The position numbers and the translations under genes were made by a program. From NCBI GenBank assembly GCA_963798775.1, contig CAWCUK010000001.1, positions 1,302,001-1,366,000 of the forward strand: a stretch of DNA of 64,000 nt, given 5' to 3'. The notes beneath the pieces are model-generated. The model did no database searches. It saw nothing but the letters and a program-made list of their open reading frames with translations, and was not told the DNA's origin. This DNA is from CAWCUK01 sp963798775. GTDB taxonomy: Bacteria; Bacteroidota; Ignavibacteria; Ignavibacteriales; Ignavibacteriaceae. Positions 1 through 8,667 of this stretch are shown here, in pieces; the stretch's first letter is position 1, and each line of letters opens with the position of its first letter.

Positions 1-2
1 TG

Positions 3-1061
3 GTTAACGCTTTAATGGTCGGCTGGCAACCGCTTTTCGAATCTCTTACAAAACTTCAAATTCCTCATTTTACTGATTACGGGTGGTATGCTTTATTAGG
101 AGTTGGCTGCGGAATATTAGGTTTAATCCTGCCGAATCTTTTTTACGAATCTAGAAAACTTTTTAAGAAGATCCCCATCCCTTTCTATTTAACCCCCGCA
201 GTCGGCGGATTAGCGCTCGGTTGCTTAGCAATTTTTCTTCCGCAAGTTTTAGGAGGAGGTTACGGCTGGATTCAAAACGCGATGAACGGCAATTTAGCGG
301 TTAGTTTAATGCTTTTTCTAATCATTGGAAAAATGTTTGCTTTTGTTTTTACAATTGCTTCGGGTGGCTCCGGAGGAGTTTTTGCGCCGGCACTTTTTAT
401 CGGAGCAATGCTGGGTGGATCCTTTGCAAAAATTTTTAATCAGCCTGAAGCTCCTTTTGTAGTAGTGGGAATGGCCGGTGTAATCGGAAGTTCGGCACGT
501 GTTCCTATTGCTGTAATTTTTATGGTTGCTGAAATGACGGAAGGATATCATCTGCTAATTCCTTCTGCTTTATCCGTTATTATAGCTTATTTTATTCAAG
601 TACAATTTTCATCAAAACTAAAACACGCAACTTTATATGAATCTCAAACAAAAAATAAAAGTGATTCTCCCGCTTATAGAATTGATAATATACGGTCGGC
701 TTTAGATATTCTGGCAGAAAGGAAGCCTTTTGATACTTCCCAAATAGAAGACATTGATTTAATGAGTTTACTGGAATCCGGAATCCCTTTGGAACTTCCC
801 GAAGGAAAACAATTAATGCTTGCTTCGTTAAAAGCAAGCAGCAAATGTATCGGAACAAAATTGAATGAGAATTGCTTGTTGAATAATGAAGCGGATTGGG
901 AGGTTATTTCAGTAGTAAGAGATGATCATCTTTTTATTCCATTTAAAGGTATGATGCTTAAACAGAATGACGAACTTCTAATTTTAACTTATTCCGATCA
1001 AATAGAGAAAATTGAAGAACATATAAAACCAATTTCCATAAAAAATCCGGATGAAATATGA
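3..1061 (+). CDS. ClC-family chloride channel/transporter, 5' truncated by window edge
   Basis: This is the C-terminal part of a ClC chloride channel or Cl-/H+ exchanger of the inner membrane. The frame is open to the window edge, so the true start lies outside. The first ATG at 15 is internal. The GSGGVFAPALFIGA segment (about residues 117-130 counted from that ATG) matches the ClC GGxFxPxLxxGA signature, and GSSARVPIAVIFMVAEMTEG is the conserved helix that follows it. Hydrophobic helices run to about residue 200. The soluble tail (about 205-348) ends in a TrkA-C/RCK-C-like domain (IGTKLNE, DELLIL), as in bacterial ClC proteins with a ligand-sensing tail. The stop overlaps the start of the glycosidase gene by 4 bp (ATGA), which implies co-translation. 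The family call is secure; channel versus antiporter cannot be told because the gating-Glu region is not covered. Confidence 0.9.
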   Translation, partial: VNALMVGWQPLFESLTKLQIPHFTDYGWYALLGVGCGILGLILPNLFYESRKLFKKIPIPFYLTPAVGGLALGCLAIFLPQVLGGGYGWIQNAMNGNLAVSLMLFLIIGKMFAFVFTIASGGSGGVFAPALFIGAMLGGSFAKIFNQPEAPFVVVGMAGVIGSSARVPIAVIFMVAEMTEGYHLLIPSALSVIIAYFIQVQFSSKLKHATLYESQTKNKSDSPAYRIDNIRSALDILAERKPFDTSQIEDIDLMSLLESGIPLELPEGKQLMLASLKASSKCIGTKLNENCLLNNEADWEVISVVRDDHLFIPFKGMMLKQNDELLILTYSDQIEKIEEHIKPISIKNPDEI

Positions 1062-3457
1062 AGATAGAAAAATACGCTCCGGGAGGGCCGGGCATTTCGG
1101 CAAGATGGACTTCAAGTTCTAAAAGCGGCGTGGGGACTGCATTAAGTAATTTAAGTTCCGTATGGTTTACAATTTCTCACGGAATAATGAATGAAATATA
1201 TTTCCCCAGAATTGATTTGGCGTGTACCAGAGATTTTGGAATGATAGTTACCGACGGTAATAATTTTTTCTCTGAAGAAAAAAGACATTCTTTACACAAA
1301 TTAGAATTTTTTGAATACGGAATTCCCGCGTATAAAATTATTAATACTTGTATCGAAAATAATTATAGAATAGAAAAAGAAATAATAACAGATCCTTTTA
1401 GAAATTCAGTTTTACAAAAAACTAATTTTACATCATTAAAACGAAAAAATGAATTCCATCTTTATGCACTTTTAGCACCTCATTTAGGGAATCACGGCGC
1501 GGGAAACACAGCTTGGGTAGGAGATTATAAGGGATTCCCCATGATATTTGCTTATAGAGACGGTGTGGCTTTGGCTTTTGCGTGTAATATTTTTTGGAAA
1601 AATAGCTCAGTCGGTTTTGTAGGAAGTTCCGATGGATGGCAGGATTTAAATAAAAATAAAGAATTAAGTATCTGTTATCAAAATGCCGAGAATGGAAATG
1701 TTGCACTTACCGGTGAAGTTGATATCCAAAAGAATAATGAATTTATAATTGCCATAGGATTCGGCAGAAATTCTTTTGAAGCCGGCCAATGCGCGCTTTC
1801 CAGCATATATGATGATTTTAATTATTTGAAGAAAGCTTATATAAATGAATGGGAAAAATGGCAACAGCAAATAAGTAATATTAACAAATCAGAAAATTCA
1901 TCAAATAAAATCTTTAAAATTAGTACTGCTGTTCTTCGCGTACATGAATCTAAAAGCATACCCGGAGGAATTATTGCAAGCCTCTCAATACCTTGGGGAT
2001 TTTCAAAAGGAGATAATGATTTAGGAGGTTATCATCTTGTATGGCCTAGAGATTTAGTTGAATCGGCAAGCGGATTACTTGCCGCGAATGCTCTTGAGGA
2101 TGCCCGTCGTATTATAAATTATTTAAAAGTAACTCAAGAAGCCGACGGACATTGGGCGCAAAATATGTGGCTGGACGGCGAACCCTATTGGTCTGGAATT
2201 CAAATGGATGAAACTGCTTTCCCCATCTTATTAATTGATTTAGCAAGAAGATGTAATGCGATTAATAATGAAGATATAAAGCGGTTATGGCCGATGGTAA
2301 AAAAGGCCGCGGTTTATCTTCTTAAAAATGGCCCAATTACTCCGCTTGATAGATGGGAAGAAGATTCCGGATACTCCCCTTTTACGCTTGCGGTGGAAAT
2401 AGCGGCTTTATTAACGGCCGCAGAAATAGCCGGAAGAAATAATGAACATGAATTGCAAAAATATTTTCAGGAAACAGCCGATACTTGGAATGAAAATATT
2501 GAACGATGGATTTATGTAAAAGATACCGATTGGGCAGCCGAAGTTGGTGTTGATGGATATTATATCAGAATTTCACCTTCGCAAATTTCAAAAGCGGCCT
2601 CGCCGCAAAAAGAATTTATTCCGATTAAAAATCGACCACCGGGTAAAGATTTACAAAAAGCCATTCATTTGATTAGTCCTGATGTGCTTGCGTTAGTACG
2701 GCTGGGGTTGCGGAACGCGGATGATCCCCAAATATTAAATACGTTAAAAGTAATTGATGCGAAATTAAAAAAAGAGACACCTAAAGGTCCGGCATGGTGC
2801 CGTTATAACGGTGATGGATACGGCGAATATGAAGATGGCGCTCCTTTTGACGGAAACGGAGTCGGCCGCCCGTGGCCTTTATTAACCGGTGAAAGAGCCC
2901 ATTATGAAATAGCCGCCGGAAATATTAGTGAAGCCGAGAAATTATTAAAAACAATGGAAGCATTTTCAAATAACGGCGGAATGATTCCCGAGCAAATATG
3001 GGATGAAAATGATATTCCCGAAAAAGAATTATTTAAGGGAGAGCCTTCCGGTTCGGCTATGCCTTTAGTTTGGGCTCATGCCGAATATGTTAAACTTAGA
3101 AGATCTTTAAATGACAAAAAAGTATTCGATACTCCCCCGCAGACAGTAGAACGATATTTGAAAAATAAATCCGAAGCGAAATATGAATCATGGCGCTTTA
3201 ATAATAAAATTTCAAAAATTTCTTCCCAAAAAAATTTACGCATAGAAACTTTAGCTCCGTGTTTAATTTACTGGACAAAGGATCATTGGAAAACTAAAAT
3301 TAAATCGGAGACAAAAGATTTAGGTATTGGAATTTTCTTCACCGATTTAGGTAAATTTTCAGCAGGAAGAAAAATTACATTTACTTTTTATTGGCTTGAA
3401 AGTGACTTATGGGAAAATGAAAACTTTACTATCGAGGTTAAAAATCCAAATAAATAA
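1058..3457 (+). CDS. Glycoside hydrolase family 15 protein (glucoamylase/glucodextranase-like)
   Basis: This is a 799-residue GH15 enzyme, expected to release glucose from the ends of alpha-glucans (starch, glycogen or dextran). An N-terminal beta-sandwich domain (about 1-260; PGGPGISARW near the start) precedes the (alpha/alpha)6 catalytic domain (about 285-690). The first catalytic glutamate lies in WEEDSGYSPFTLA (Glu434/435) and the second in PEQIWDE (Glu645). A C-terminal beta domain (about 700-799) follows, as in bacterial glucodextranases. No signal peptide is visible, so it is probably cytoplasmic and could act on stored glycogen or imported maltodextrin. The start codon overlaps the ClC stop by 4 bp. 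Substrate preference (alpha-1,4 or alpha-1,6) cannot be read from the sequence. Confidence 0.92.
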   Translation: MKIEKYAPGGPGISARWTSSSKSGVGTALSNLSSVWFTISHGIMNEIYFPRIDLACTRDFGMIVTDGNNFFSEEKRHSLHKLEFFEYGIPAYKIINTCIENNYRIEKEIITDPFRNSVLQKTNFTSLKRKNEFHLYALLAPHLGNHGAGNTAWVGDYKGFPMIFAYRDGVALAFACNIFWKNSSVGFVGSSDGWQDLNKNKELSICYQNAENGNVALTGEVDIQKNNEFIIAIGFGRNSFEAGQCALSSIYDDFNYLKKAYINEWEKWQQQISNINKSENSSNKIFKISTAVLRVHESKSIPGGIIASLSIPWGFSKGDNDLGGYHLVWPRDLVESASGLLAANALEDARRIINYLKVTQEADGHWAQNMWLDGEPYWSGIQMDETAFPILLIDLARRCNAINNEDIKRLWPMVKKAAVYLLKNGPITPLDRWEEDSGYSPFTLAVEIAALLTAAEIAGRNNEHELQKYFQETADTWNENIERWIYVKDTDWAAEVGVDGYYIRISPSQISKAASPQKEFIPIKNRPPGKDLQKAIHLISPDVLALVRLGLRNADDPQILNTLKVIDAKLKKETPKGPAWCRYNGDGYGEYEDGAPFDGNGVGRPWPLLTGERAHYEIAAGNISEAEKLLKTMEAFSNNGGMIPEQIWDENDIPEKELFKGEPSGSAMPLVWAHAEYVKLRRSLNDKKVFDTPPQTVERYLKNKSEAKYESWRFNNKISKISSQKNLRIETLAPCLIYWTKDHWKTKIKSETKDLGIGIFFTDLGKFSAGRKITFTFYWLESDLWENENFTIEVKNPNK

Positions 3458-3477
3458 TAATAATTAAAGGGTGAACT

Positions 3478-4095
3478 ATGAATTTAGAAAATTTAGATGA
3501 AAAACTTAAAGAGACTGTAAAAAAGACCTTTTCATCTTTAGAAGAAAGAGGGATAAAACCATTTTATTGTCATACGAAAGAAGAAGCATTAAAAAAAATA
3601 TTTGAAATAATTCCTAAAGGTTCTGCTGTGGCAAACGGAAGTTCAACTACTCTGAAGCAAATTGGATTTGAAGAAAAACTTTTAGACGGTAAATCGAATT
3701 ACAAATATTTAAATCAACAATGGAAAGCGGAGTCCGATAAAGATAAACGATATGCTTTACGTGCCCGGCTTTCCATTGAAGCTGATTTTTATTTAGGCAG
3801 TGTTCAAGCAGTCTGCCGTACAGGAGAAGTAATAGGAACCGATGCAACAGGAAGCAGACAGGCATTTTATATTTTTGGTCCGAAACATATTATATGGGTT
3901 GTAGGATTAAATAAACTTGTACCAACTCTAAATGAAGGAATTAAAAGAATTCGAGAAACCGCGCTTCCCTTAGAAGATAAAAGGATGAAAGATATCGGAG
4001 CGGAAGGAAGTTATATAGGGAAAATAGTTATTTATGAAAAAGAAAAACCAGGGCGCATTACATTAATTCTTATTGATGATACTTTAGGTTTCTGA
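3478..4095 (+). CDS. LUD-domain protein (LutC/YkgG-like)
   Basis: This is a 205-residue protein of the LUD (lactate utilisation) domain family. Family members take part in lactate oxidation (LutB/LutC) or occur as stand-alone proteins of unknown role. Typical features are the N-terminal helical segment with FEIIPKGSAVANGSSTTLKQIG and the glycine-rich core YLGSVQAVCRTGEVIGTDA, followed by a conserved GPKHIIWVVGLNKLVPTLNE strand-loop. A good Shine-Dalgarno sequence (AAAGGGTG) sits just before the ATG. No lutA or lutB partner is nearby, so a role in lactate oxidation is not supported by context. It lies 20 bp after the GH15 gene and may share its transcript. The stand-alone LUD assignment is confident; function is unknown. 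Confidence 0.85.
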   Translation: MNLENLDEKLKETVKKTFSSLEERGIKPFYCHTKEEALKKIFEIIPKGSAVANGSSTTLKQIGFEEKLLDGKSNYKYLNQQWKAESDKDKRYALRARLSIEADFYLGSVQAVCRTGEVIGTDATGSRQAFYIFGPKHIIWVVGLNKLVPTLNEGIKRIRETALPLEDKRMKDIGAEGSYIGKIVIYEKEKPGRITLILIDDTLGF

Positions 4096-4198
4096 TGTGA
4101 TACCGCAAACCAACTTCCGTAATTTAATTGAACGTGAGAAAGCAGTTTGATATTTTGTTAATAAAATTGATAAAGATAAAATAAGGTAAGGTGAATAT

Positions 4199-5149
4199 AT
4201 GAAGGCTATGATAATTACTAATTTCGGTGATTCAAATGTTTTTGAAGAACGTGATGTGGAAAAACCCGAACCGGGAGACCATGAATTATTAGTAAAAGTT
4301 CATGCAACATCGGTAAATCCCGTAGATTACAAAATAAGAAAAAACGGCAGCTGGGCAGGAATAGAGCCACCCGCTGTTATAGGCGCGGATGTTGCCGGTG
4401 TTGTAGAAAGAGTTGGATCTGCTGTTACAGATTTTGAACCCGGTTGTGAAGTTTTTTATTCGCCGGAAGTTTTCGGCGGCCACGGAAGTTATGCTGAATA
4501 CCATGTGGTTGACGAATCAATTATAGATTTTAAACCAAAAAATATAAGTTTTGAAGAAGCCGCTGCTCTTCCGCTTGCTGGCTGCACAGCTTGGGATTCG
4601 TTAATAAATACAGCTCAACTTTTATTAGGGGAAACAATACTAATTCATGCAGGTTCCGGCGGAGTCGGGTCATTAGCAATTCAAATAGCAAAGGCTGCCG
4701 GAGCAAAAGTTTTTACTACTTGCGGTAAATATAACTTTGATCTCGTGAAATCATTGGGTGCAGATGTCGCGATTGATTATCATGAGGAAGATTTTGTAGA
4801 TGTTATAAATAAGGAGACAGACGGAAAGGGTGTTGATCTTGTTTATGATACAGTCGGCGGTGAAACAATTTCAAAAAGTTTAGAAATAACCCGGCCCTAT
4901 GGAAGAATAGTAAGTATTGTGAACACTACCGGGAATTTGCAAGCAGCATATCATAAAAATATAACCGTTTTCTTTTATTTTTTGGAAAGATCAAATCAAA
5001 AAATGAATGCGTTAAAGGAGCTTGTGGATAGAAATCAATTAAAAGCGGTTGTAGATTCCATTTTACCTCTGACTAAAGTAGCTGAAGCTCATGATAAACT
5101 TGAAAAAGGTCATGGTGTTAAAGGAAAAATTGTGCTTAAAGTTAATTGA
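4199..5149 (+). CDS. MDR-superfamily NADP-dependent oxidoreductase (quinone-reductase-like)
   Basis: This is a 316-residue zinc-independent medium-chain dehydrogenase/reductase similar to quinone oxidoreductase (Qor/zeta-crystallin type). An N-terminal GroES-like domain (ATSVNPVDYKIR, PAVIGADVAGVVERVG) is followed by a Rossmann domain with the nucleotide-binding motif HAGSGGVGSLAIQIAKAAGA (about residues 151-170) and the conserved LPLAGCTAWDSL. The Cys ligands of a structural zinc are absent. It probably reduces quinones or alpha,beta-unsaturated carbonyl compounds with NADPH; the substrate is unknown. A Shine-Dalgarno-like AAGGTAAGGTGA precedes the ATG. A 103-bp gap separates it from the LUD gene, and I see no terminator there. 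Confidence 0.9.
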   Translation: MKAMIITNFGDSNVFEERDVEKPEPGDHELLVKVHATSVNPVDYKIRKNGSWAGIEPPAVIGADVAGVVERVGSAVTDFEPGCEVFYSPEVFGGHGSYAEYHVVDESIIDFKPKNISFEEAAALPLAGCTAWDSLINTAQLLLGETILIHAGSGGVGSLAIQIAKAAGAKVFTTCGKYNFDLVKSLGADVAIDYHEEDFVDVINKETDGKGVDLVYDTVGGETISKSLEITRPYGRIVSIVNTTGNLQAAYHKNITVFFYFLERSNQKMNALKELVDRNQLKAVVDSILPLTKVAEAHDKLEKGHGVKGKIVLKVN

Positions 5150-5260
5150 TTATAAAAATTATTTAGTATTCTTAATGAAATATTTTTAACTTACCCTAAA
5201 TTTAAGCCCCCGATATACTTAATTAACATTTTCAATTATTAATTAAGAAAGGCCGTAATA

Positions 5261-5758
5261 ATGAAAACAGTTAGAGAAATATTAAACCGAAAAGGGAATG
5301 AGATTTTTTCTGTTTCACCTGAATCATCCATTTATGACGCGATTAAATTAATGGCCGATAAAGAAGTGGGGGCATTGCTTGTTTTGGAAGAAGGAAAATT
5401 AGTTGGTGTAATTTCAGAAAGAGATTATGCACGTAAGGTTGCTCTTGAGGGAAAATCTTCAAAAGATTCTTCGGTTAAGGAAATTATGTCGCCGCACGTA
5501 ATATATGTTCATCCGGAAAGAAATCCGGAAGAATGTATGGCATTAATGGTGGCTAAAAAAGTAAGACATCTTCCTGTTGTGGAAAATAAAAATTTAATAG
5601 GTGTTGTTTCTATAGGAGATGTTGTAAAAGGATTAATAGATGAAAGAGAATTTGTTATCGATCAGCTTGTGCATTATATAACCGACACCCCAGCAATAAA
5701 AACAGAACACGCCAAGACTGATTATAATCTTAGCGAAGCCCCGCCGTCGTTAAAATAA
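5261..5758 (+). CDS. CBS-domain-pair protein
   Basis: This is a 165-residue stand-alone protein with two CBS domains, which usually bind adenine nucleotides or S-adenosyl compounds and act as energy sensors. The first repeat covers about residues 10-65 (SPESSIYDAIKLMADKEVGA, LVGVISERDYARK) and the second about 72-128 (ECMALMVAKKVRHLPVVE, LIGVVSIGDVVKG). Both repeats end in the usual hydrophobic-GhhxxxD pattern. The tail of about 35 residues is polar and probably flexible. Its stop lies one base from the stop of the convergent nuoN paralog with no terminator visible between them, so the two transcripts probably overlap at their 3' ends. Target or ligand is unknown. Confidence 0.9.
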   Translation: MKTVREILNRKGNEIFSVSPESSIYDAIKLMADKEVGALLVLEEGKLVGVISERDYARKVALEGKSSKDSSVKEIMSPHVIYVHPERNPEECMALMVAKKVRHLPVVENKNLIGVVSIGDVVKGLIDEREFVIDQLVHYITDTPAIKTEHAKTDYNLSEAPPSLK

Positions 5759-5759
5759 A

Positions 5760-7184
5760 TTATTTTAAATATTTTACTAAAAATTCGTTAAGCTTTAAAA
5801 CGAATGAAGGAGCAACACCTAGAAAAATAATTCCCGCTAAATTGAATAAATATGAAAGGCGGGACCATACTCCCTCCTCATTAGGAAAATCATGTAGTGG
5901 ATTATCAAAATAAATTTCCGCGATAACTTTTACATAATAATAAAGCGCCAAAGCCATATTAGCGGCCGCAAAAATGGCTAACCAAATCATTCCCCCATTA
6001 ATTGCGGATTTAATTAGAAAAACTTTTCCGGCAAAACCGGCTAAAGGTGGAATACCGGCCAATGAAAGAAATGATAAAGTTAATGTAATTGCCGCAAAAG
6101 GTGAAATTTTTGCCAAGCCTTTATAGACAAGCCGGTGATCTGTGCCGAAGTTTTTTTCTATTTGAACTATTACGGAAAAAGCTCCCAGATTCATAAAAAT
6201 ATATGCCGCCAAATAATAACCGATTGAAGCTAACGCACCGACGGAATTTTCCGAAACCGCTACGGCAATTAAAACATAGCCGACTTGTGCGATACTGGAA
6301 TAAGCCAGCAATCTTTTTAATCTTTTTTGCCTCAGCGCCGCAAGGTTTCCCCACGTCATTGTAATCGCCGCAATTACCGCAATTAAAATATGCCAGTGTG
6401 CAATGTTGTTTTGAAGCGCGATTAATAAAAATCTCATTAAACCGGCAAATCCCGCGACCTTAGGAACAACTGATAAAAAAGCCGCAGCGGGAGGATTGGT
6501 TCCTTCATAAACATCGGGAGCCCAAAAATGAAAAGGAACCATCGTTATTTCAAATCCGTAACCGATTATTATTAATCCCAATGAAACGGCAATCCAAACG
6601 CCTTCTTTCTGCCCTAAAAAATTTTCTATAATTAAAAGGTCCAAGCTTCCGGTAAGGCCGTAAATAAAGGTTAATCCATAAGCCATAATTGCAAGAGCAA
6701 CGGCGGCAAAGATAAAGTATTTTAAAGTTGCTTCGTTGGATTTTTTATTACTTCGAACCATTCCGACAAGCAAATATGAAGAAATGCTTAACATCTGAAG
6801 GAATAAAACTATTAATCCTAAATCTTGACTGGAAGCGAGACAAATAGAACCGAGGACTGAAAAAAGTAAGGCAACCGGAAAATGCGGTGAATGTTTGCTT
6901 CCGGCAAAATAATTATAAAATATCAATAAAGATAAAACCGCGCTAACTTCAATAAGAATTTTAAAAACAGTAGAAAGACCGTCTATCGCGTAAGTACCGG
7001 AAAAGATCGTAAACGGCGGCCAAGATAACATTCTAAAAGAGAAAAAGATTGTAAAACAGAGTCCTATTAATGAAGCATAAAACGGGATATTTAAAAACTT
7101 CTTTTTAGCAAAGCCAGCAACAGGAATGAGAATCATACATAAACCGGCGATAATTAATTCCGGGATAATAGCCCAAAGCTGCAT
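5760..7184 (-). CDS. nuoN: NuoN-like subunit of the membrane-only Nuo cluster
   Basis: This is an antiporter-like membrane subunit homologous to NADH-quinone oxidoreductase NuoN (about 474 residues, some 14 hydrophobic helices). The family core is clear: MVPFHFWAPDVYEG, LLAYSSIAQVGYVLIAVAV, LSLAGIPPLAGFAGK. Two channel residues differ from the family. The TM5 glutamate is Gln (LFLQMLSISSYLLVG), and the TM7 lysine is Glu (GYGFEITMVPFH, where the other nuoN in this window has GFKLAVVPFH). The TM8 lysine (VPKVAGF) and TM12 lysine (GFAGKVF) remain. I prefer the ATG at 7184, directly after the nuoM stop; an in-frame TTG at 7196 is the alternative. It is the last gene of the A-H-J-K-L-M-N cluster. 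Confidence 0.9.
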   Translation of the reverse strand: MQLWAIIPELIIAGLCMILIPVAGFAKKKFLNIPFYASLIGLCFTIFFSFRMLSWPPFTIFSGTYAIDGLSTVFKILIEVSAVLSLLIFYNYFAGSKHSPHFPVALLFSVLGSICLASSQDLGLIVLFLQMLSISSYLLVGMVRSNKKSNEATLKYFIFAAVALAIMAYGLTFIYGLTGSLDLLIIENFLGQKEGVWIAVSLGLIIIGYGFEITMVPFHFWAPDVYEGTNPPAAAFLSVVPKVAGFAGLMRFLLIALQNNIAHWHILIAVIAAITMTWGNLAALRQKRLKRLLAYSSIAQVGYVLIAVAVSENSVGALASIGYYLAAYIFMNLGAFSVIVQIEKNFGTDHRLVYKGLAKISPFAAITLTLSFLSLAGIPPLAGFAGKVFLIKSAINGGMIWLAIFAAANMALALYYYVKVIAEIYFDNPLHDFPNEEGVWSRLSYLFNLAGIIFLGVAPSFVLKLNEFLVKYLK

Positions 7185-7185
7185 G

Positions 7186-8667
7186 TTAAATTCCAATGTT
7201 TGCTAATAAATTTGCGGCACTTCCGATTATTGTGGAAAGCAATCCGGGAAAAATTCCTAAGAAAATGGAAACCGCCGTTAATGCCGCCACAACAAATAAA
7301 TCTCTGCTTCCGGGCTCATGCATTGGAGGCATATTTTCCGGTTCTTTTCCCCAAACAATATTAATAATAATTCTCAAATATAAACCGGTAGTAATTATAA
7401 TTCCTATTACTACAAGAATGGCTGCCCAAAATTTTATTCCAACAGTTGCGGCTATAACTTGGAACTCGGCAATGAATCCGGAAAAACCCGGAAGCCCGAA
7501 AGATCCGAAAGCCAGCAGAATTAATATAGTAGAATAAACCGGAACTTTTTGTAAAAGTCCGCCGAACTTATTCATACTTCTTTCTCCTGAATAGTGCTCG
7601 AGGATTCCAACCATAAAAAACATTCCGCCGGTTAAAATTCCATGACTAATAATCTGATAAACCGCGCCGTTAAAGGCCAAAGCCCGTGTAGCAGTAATAT
7701 CAGTCATTGCAAATACAGCAACGGCAAGCATAACATACGCCATATGATTTATAGAAGTATAAGCGATTAATCTTTTCAAATCATTTTGAGCAAGAGCCGC
7801 GAGAGCCGCATAAATCATGCTTATAACTGCCAAAAGAATTAAAATTAATCCATATTCTTTTATAACATCGGGAAGTACTGGAAGCATCACCCGAAGTAAA
7901 CCGTAAGCGCCCATTTTTAATTGAACTCCGGCAAGCATAACACTTCCTTCTGTTGGAGCTTCAACATGAGCGTCGGGAAGCCAGTTATGTAAAGGGAATG
8001 TGGGAAGTTTTACTCCGAACCCGATTAACATTCCCAGCATAATAAATCCCCCCGCTTGAATAGAACCGGCGAAAGGCTGAGCCTTAATTATTTCAGGCAA
8101 AGAAAAGCTATGCGGATCGACCGAAAGATATAAAGCAAGAAATGAAAGAAGCATTGCGAGACTTCCGGCGCGTGTATAAAGAAAAAATTTCATCGCGGCG
8201 TATCGCCTGTTATCGTGTCCCCACAAGCCAATTATAAAATACATCGGGACTAAACCGATTTCGAAAAATAAATAGAAGAGAAGTAAATCTTGTGAAGAGA
8301 ATAATCCCAGTAAACCGGTTTCCATTAATAAAAATAAAAACGAATGTTCCTTTGCCCTGTCTTTTTGACGAAAGACGTAAATCATTACCATCAGCATTAA
8401 GAAAGTTGTTAGAAGAATAATAGGAAGTGAAAGTCCATCGATGCCTATATCATATTTCGCGTTTATTCCGGGAATCCAATTTAAAGTTGTACGAAATTGT
8501 AAAGACGAATTATCTACATCAAAACCGATTAATAAAAATATTGATCCTGCAAAGGCCAATACCGCGCCCAACAGTCCAATAGATCTAATAATTTGCCATT
8601 TTGATTTCGGAATCAGCAGAATAAATAGCGCCAGAAAAAATGGAATATAAATAGTAAAATTCAGCAT
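7186..8667 (-). CDS. nuoM: NuoM-like subunit of the membrane-only Nuo cluster
   Basis: This is a 493-residue homologue of proton-translocating subunit NuoM, with about 14 transmembrane helices. All the usual channel residues can be seen: the TM5 glutamate in FYLFFEIGLVPMYFIIG, the TM7 lysine in GVKLPTFPLHNWLPDAHVEA, the TM8 lysine in GVQLKMGAYGLLR and the TM12 glutamate in GFSGFIAEFQV. The conserved ALAQNDLKRLIAYTSINHM is also present. It overlaps the preceding nuoL stop by 7 bp. The intact channel suggests that this cluster still moves protons or another cation. Differences from the nuoM at 15019-16581 are spread along the protein, so this is an old paralogue and not a recent duplicate. Confidence 0.95.
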   Translation of the reverse strand: MLNFTIYIPFFLALFILLIPKSKWQIIRSIGLLGAVLAFAGSIFLLIGFDVDNSSLQFRTTLNWIPGINAKYDIGIDGLSLPIILLTTFLMLMVMIYVFRQKDRAKEHSFLFLLMETGLLGLFSSQDLLLFYLFFEIGLVPMYFIIGLWGHDNRRYAAMKFFLYTRAGSLAMLLSFLALYLSVDPHSFSLPEIIKAQPFAGSIQAGGFIMLGMLIGFGVKLPTFPLHNWLPDAHVEAPTEGSVMLAGVQLKMGAYGLLRVMLPVLPDVIKEYGLILILLAVISMIYAALAALAQNDLKRLIAYTSINHMAYVMLAVAVFAMTDITATRALAFNGAVYQIISHGILTGGMFFMVGILEHYSGERSMNKFGGLLQKVPVYSTILILLAFGSFGLPGFSGFIAEFQVIAATVGIKFWAAILVVIGIIITTGLYLRIIINIVWGKEPENMPPMHEPGSRDLFVVAALTAVSIFLGIFPGLLSTIIGSAANLLANIGI

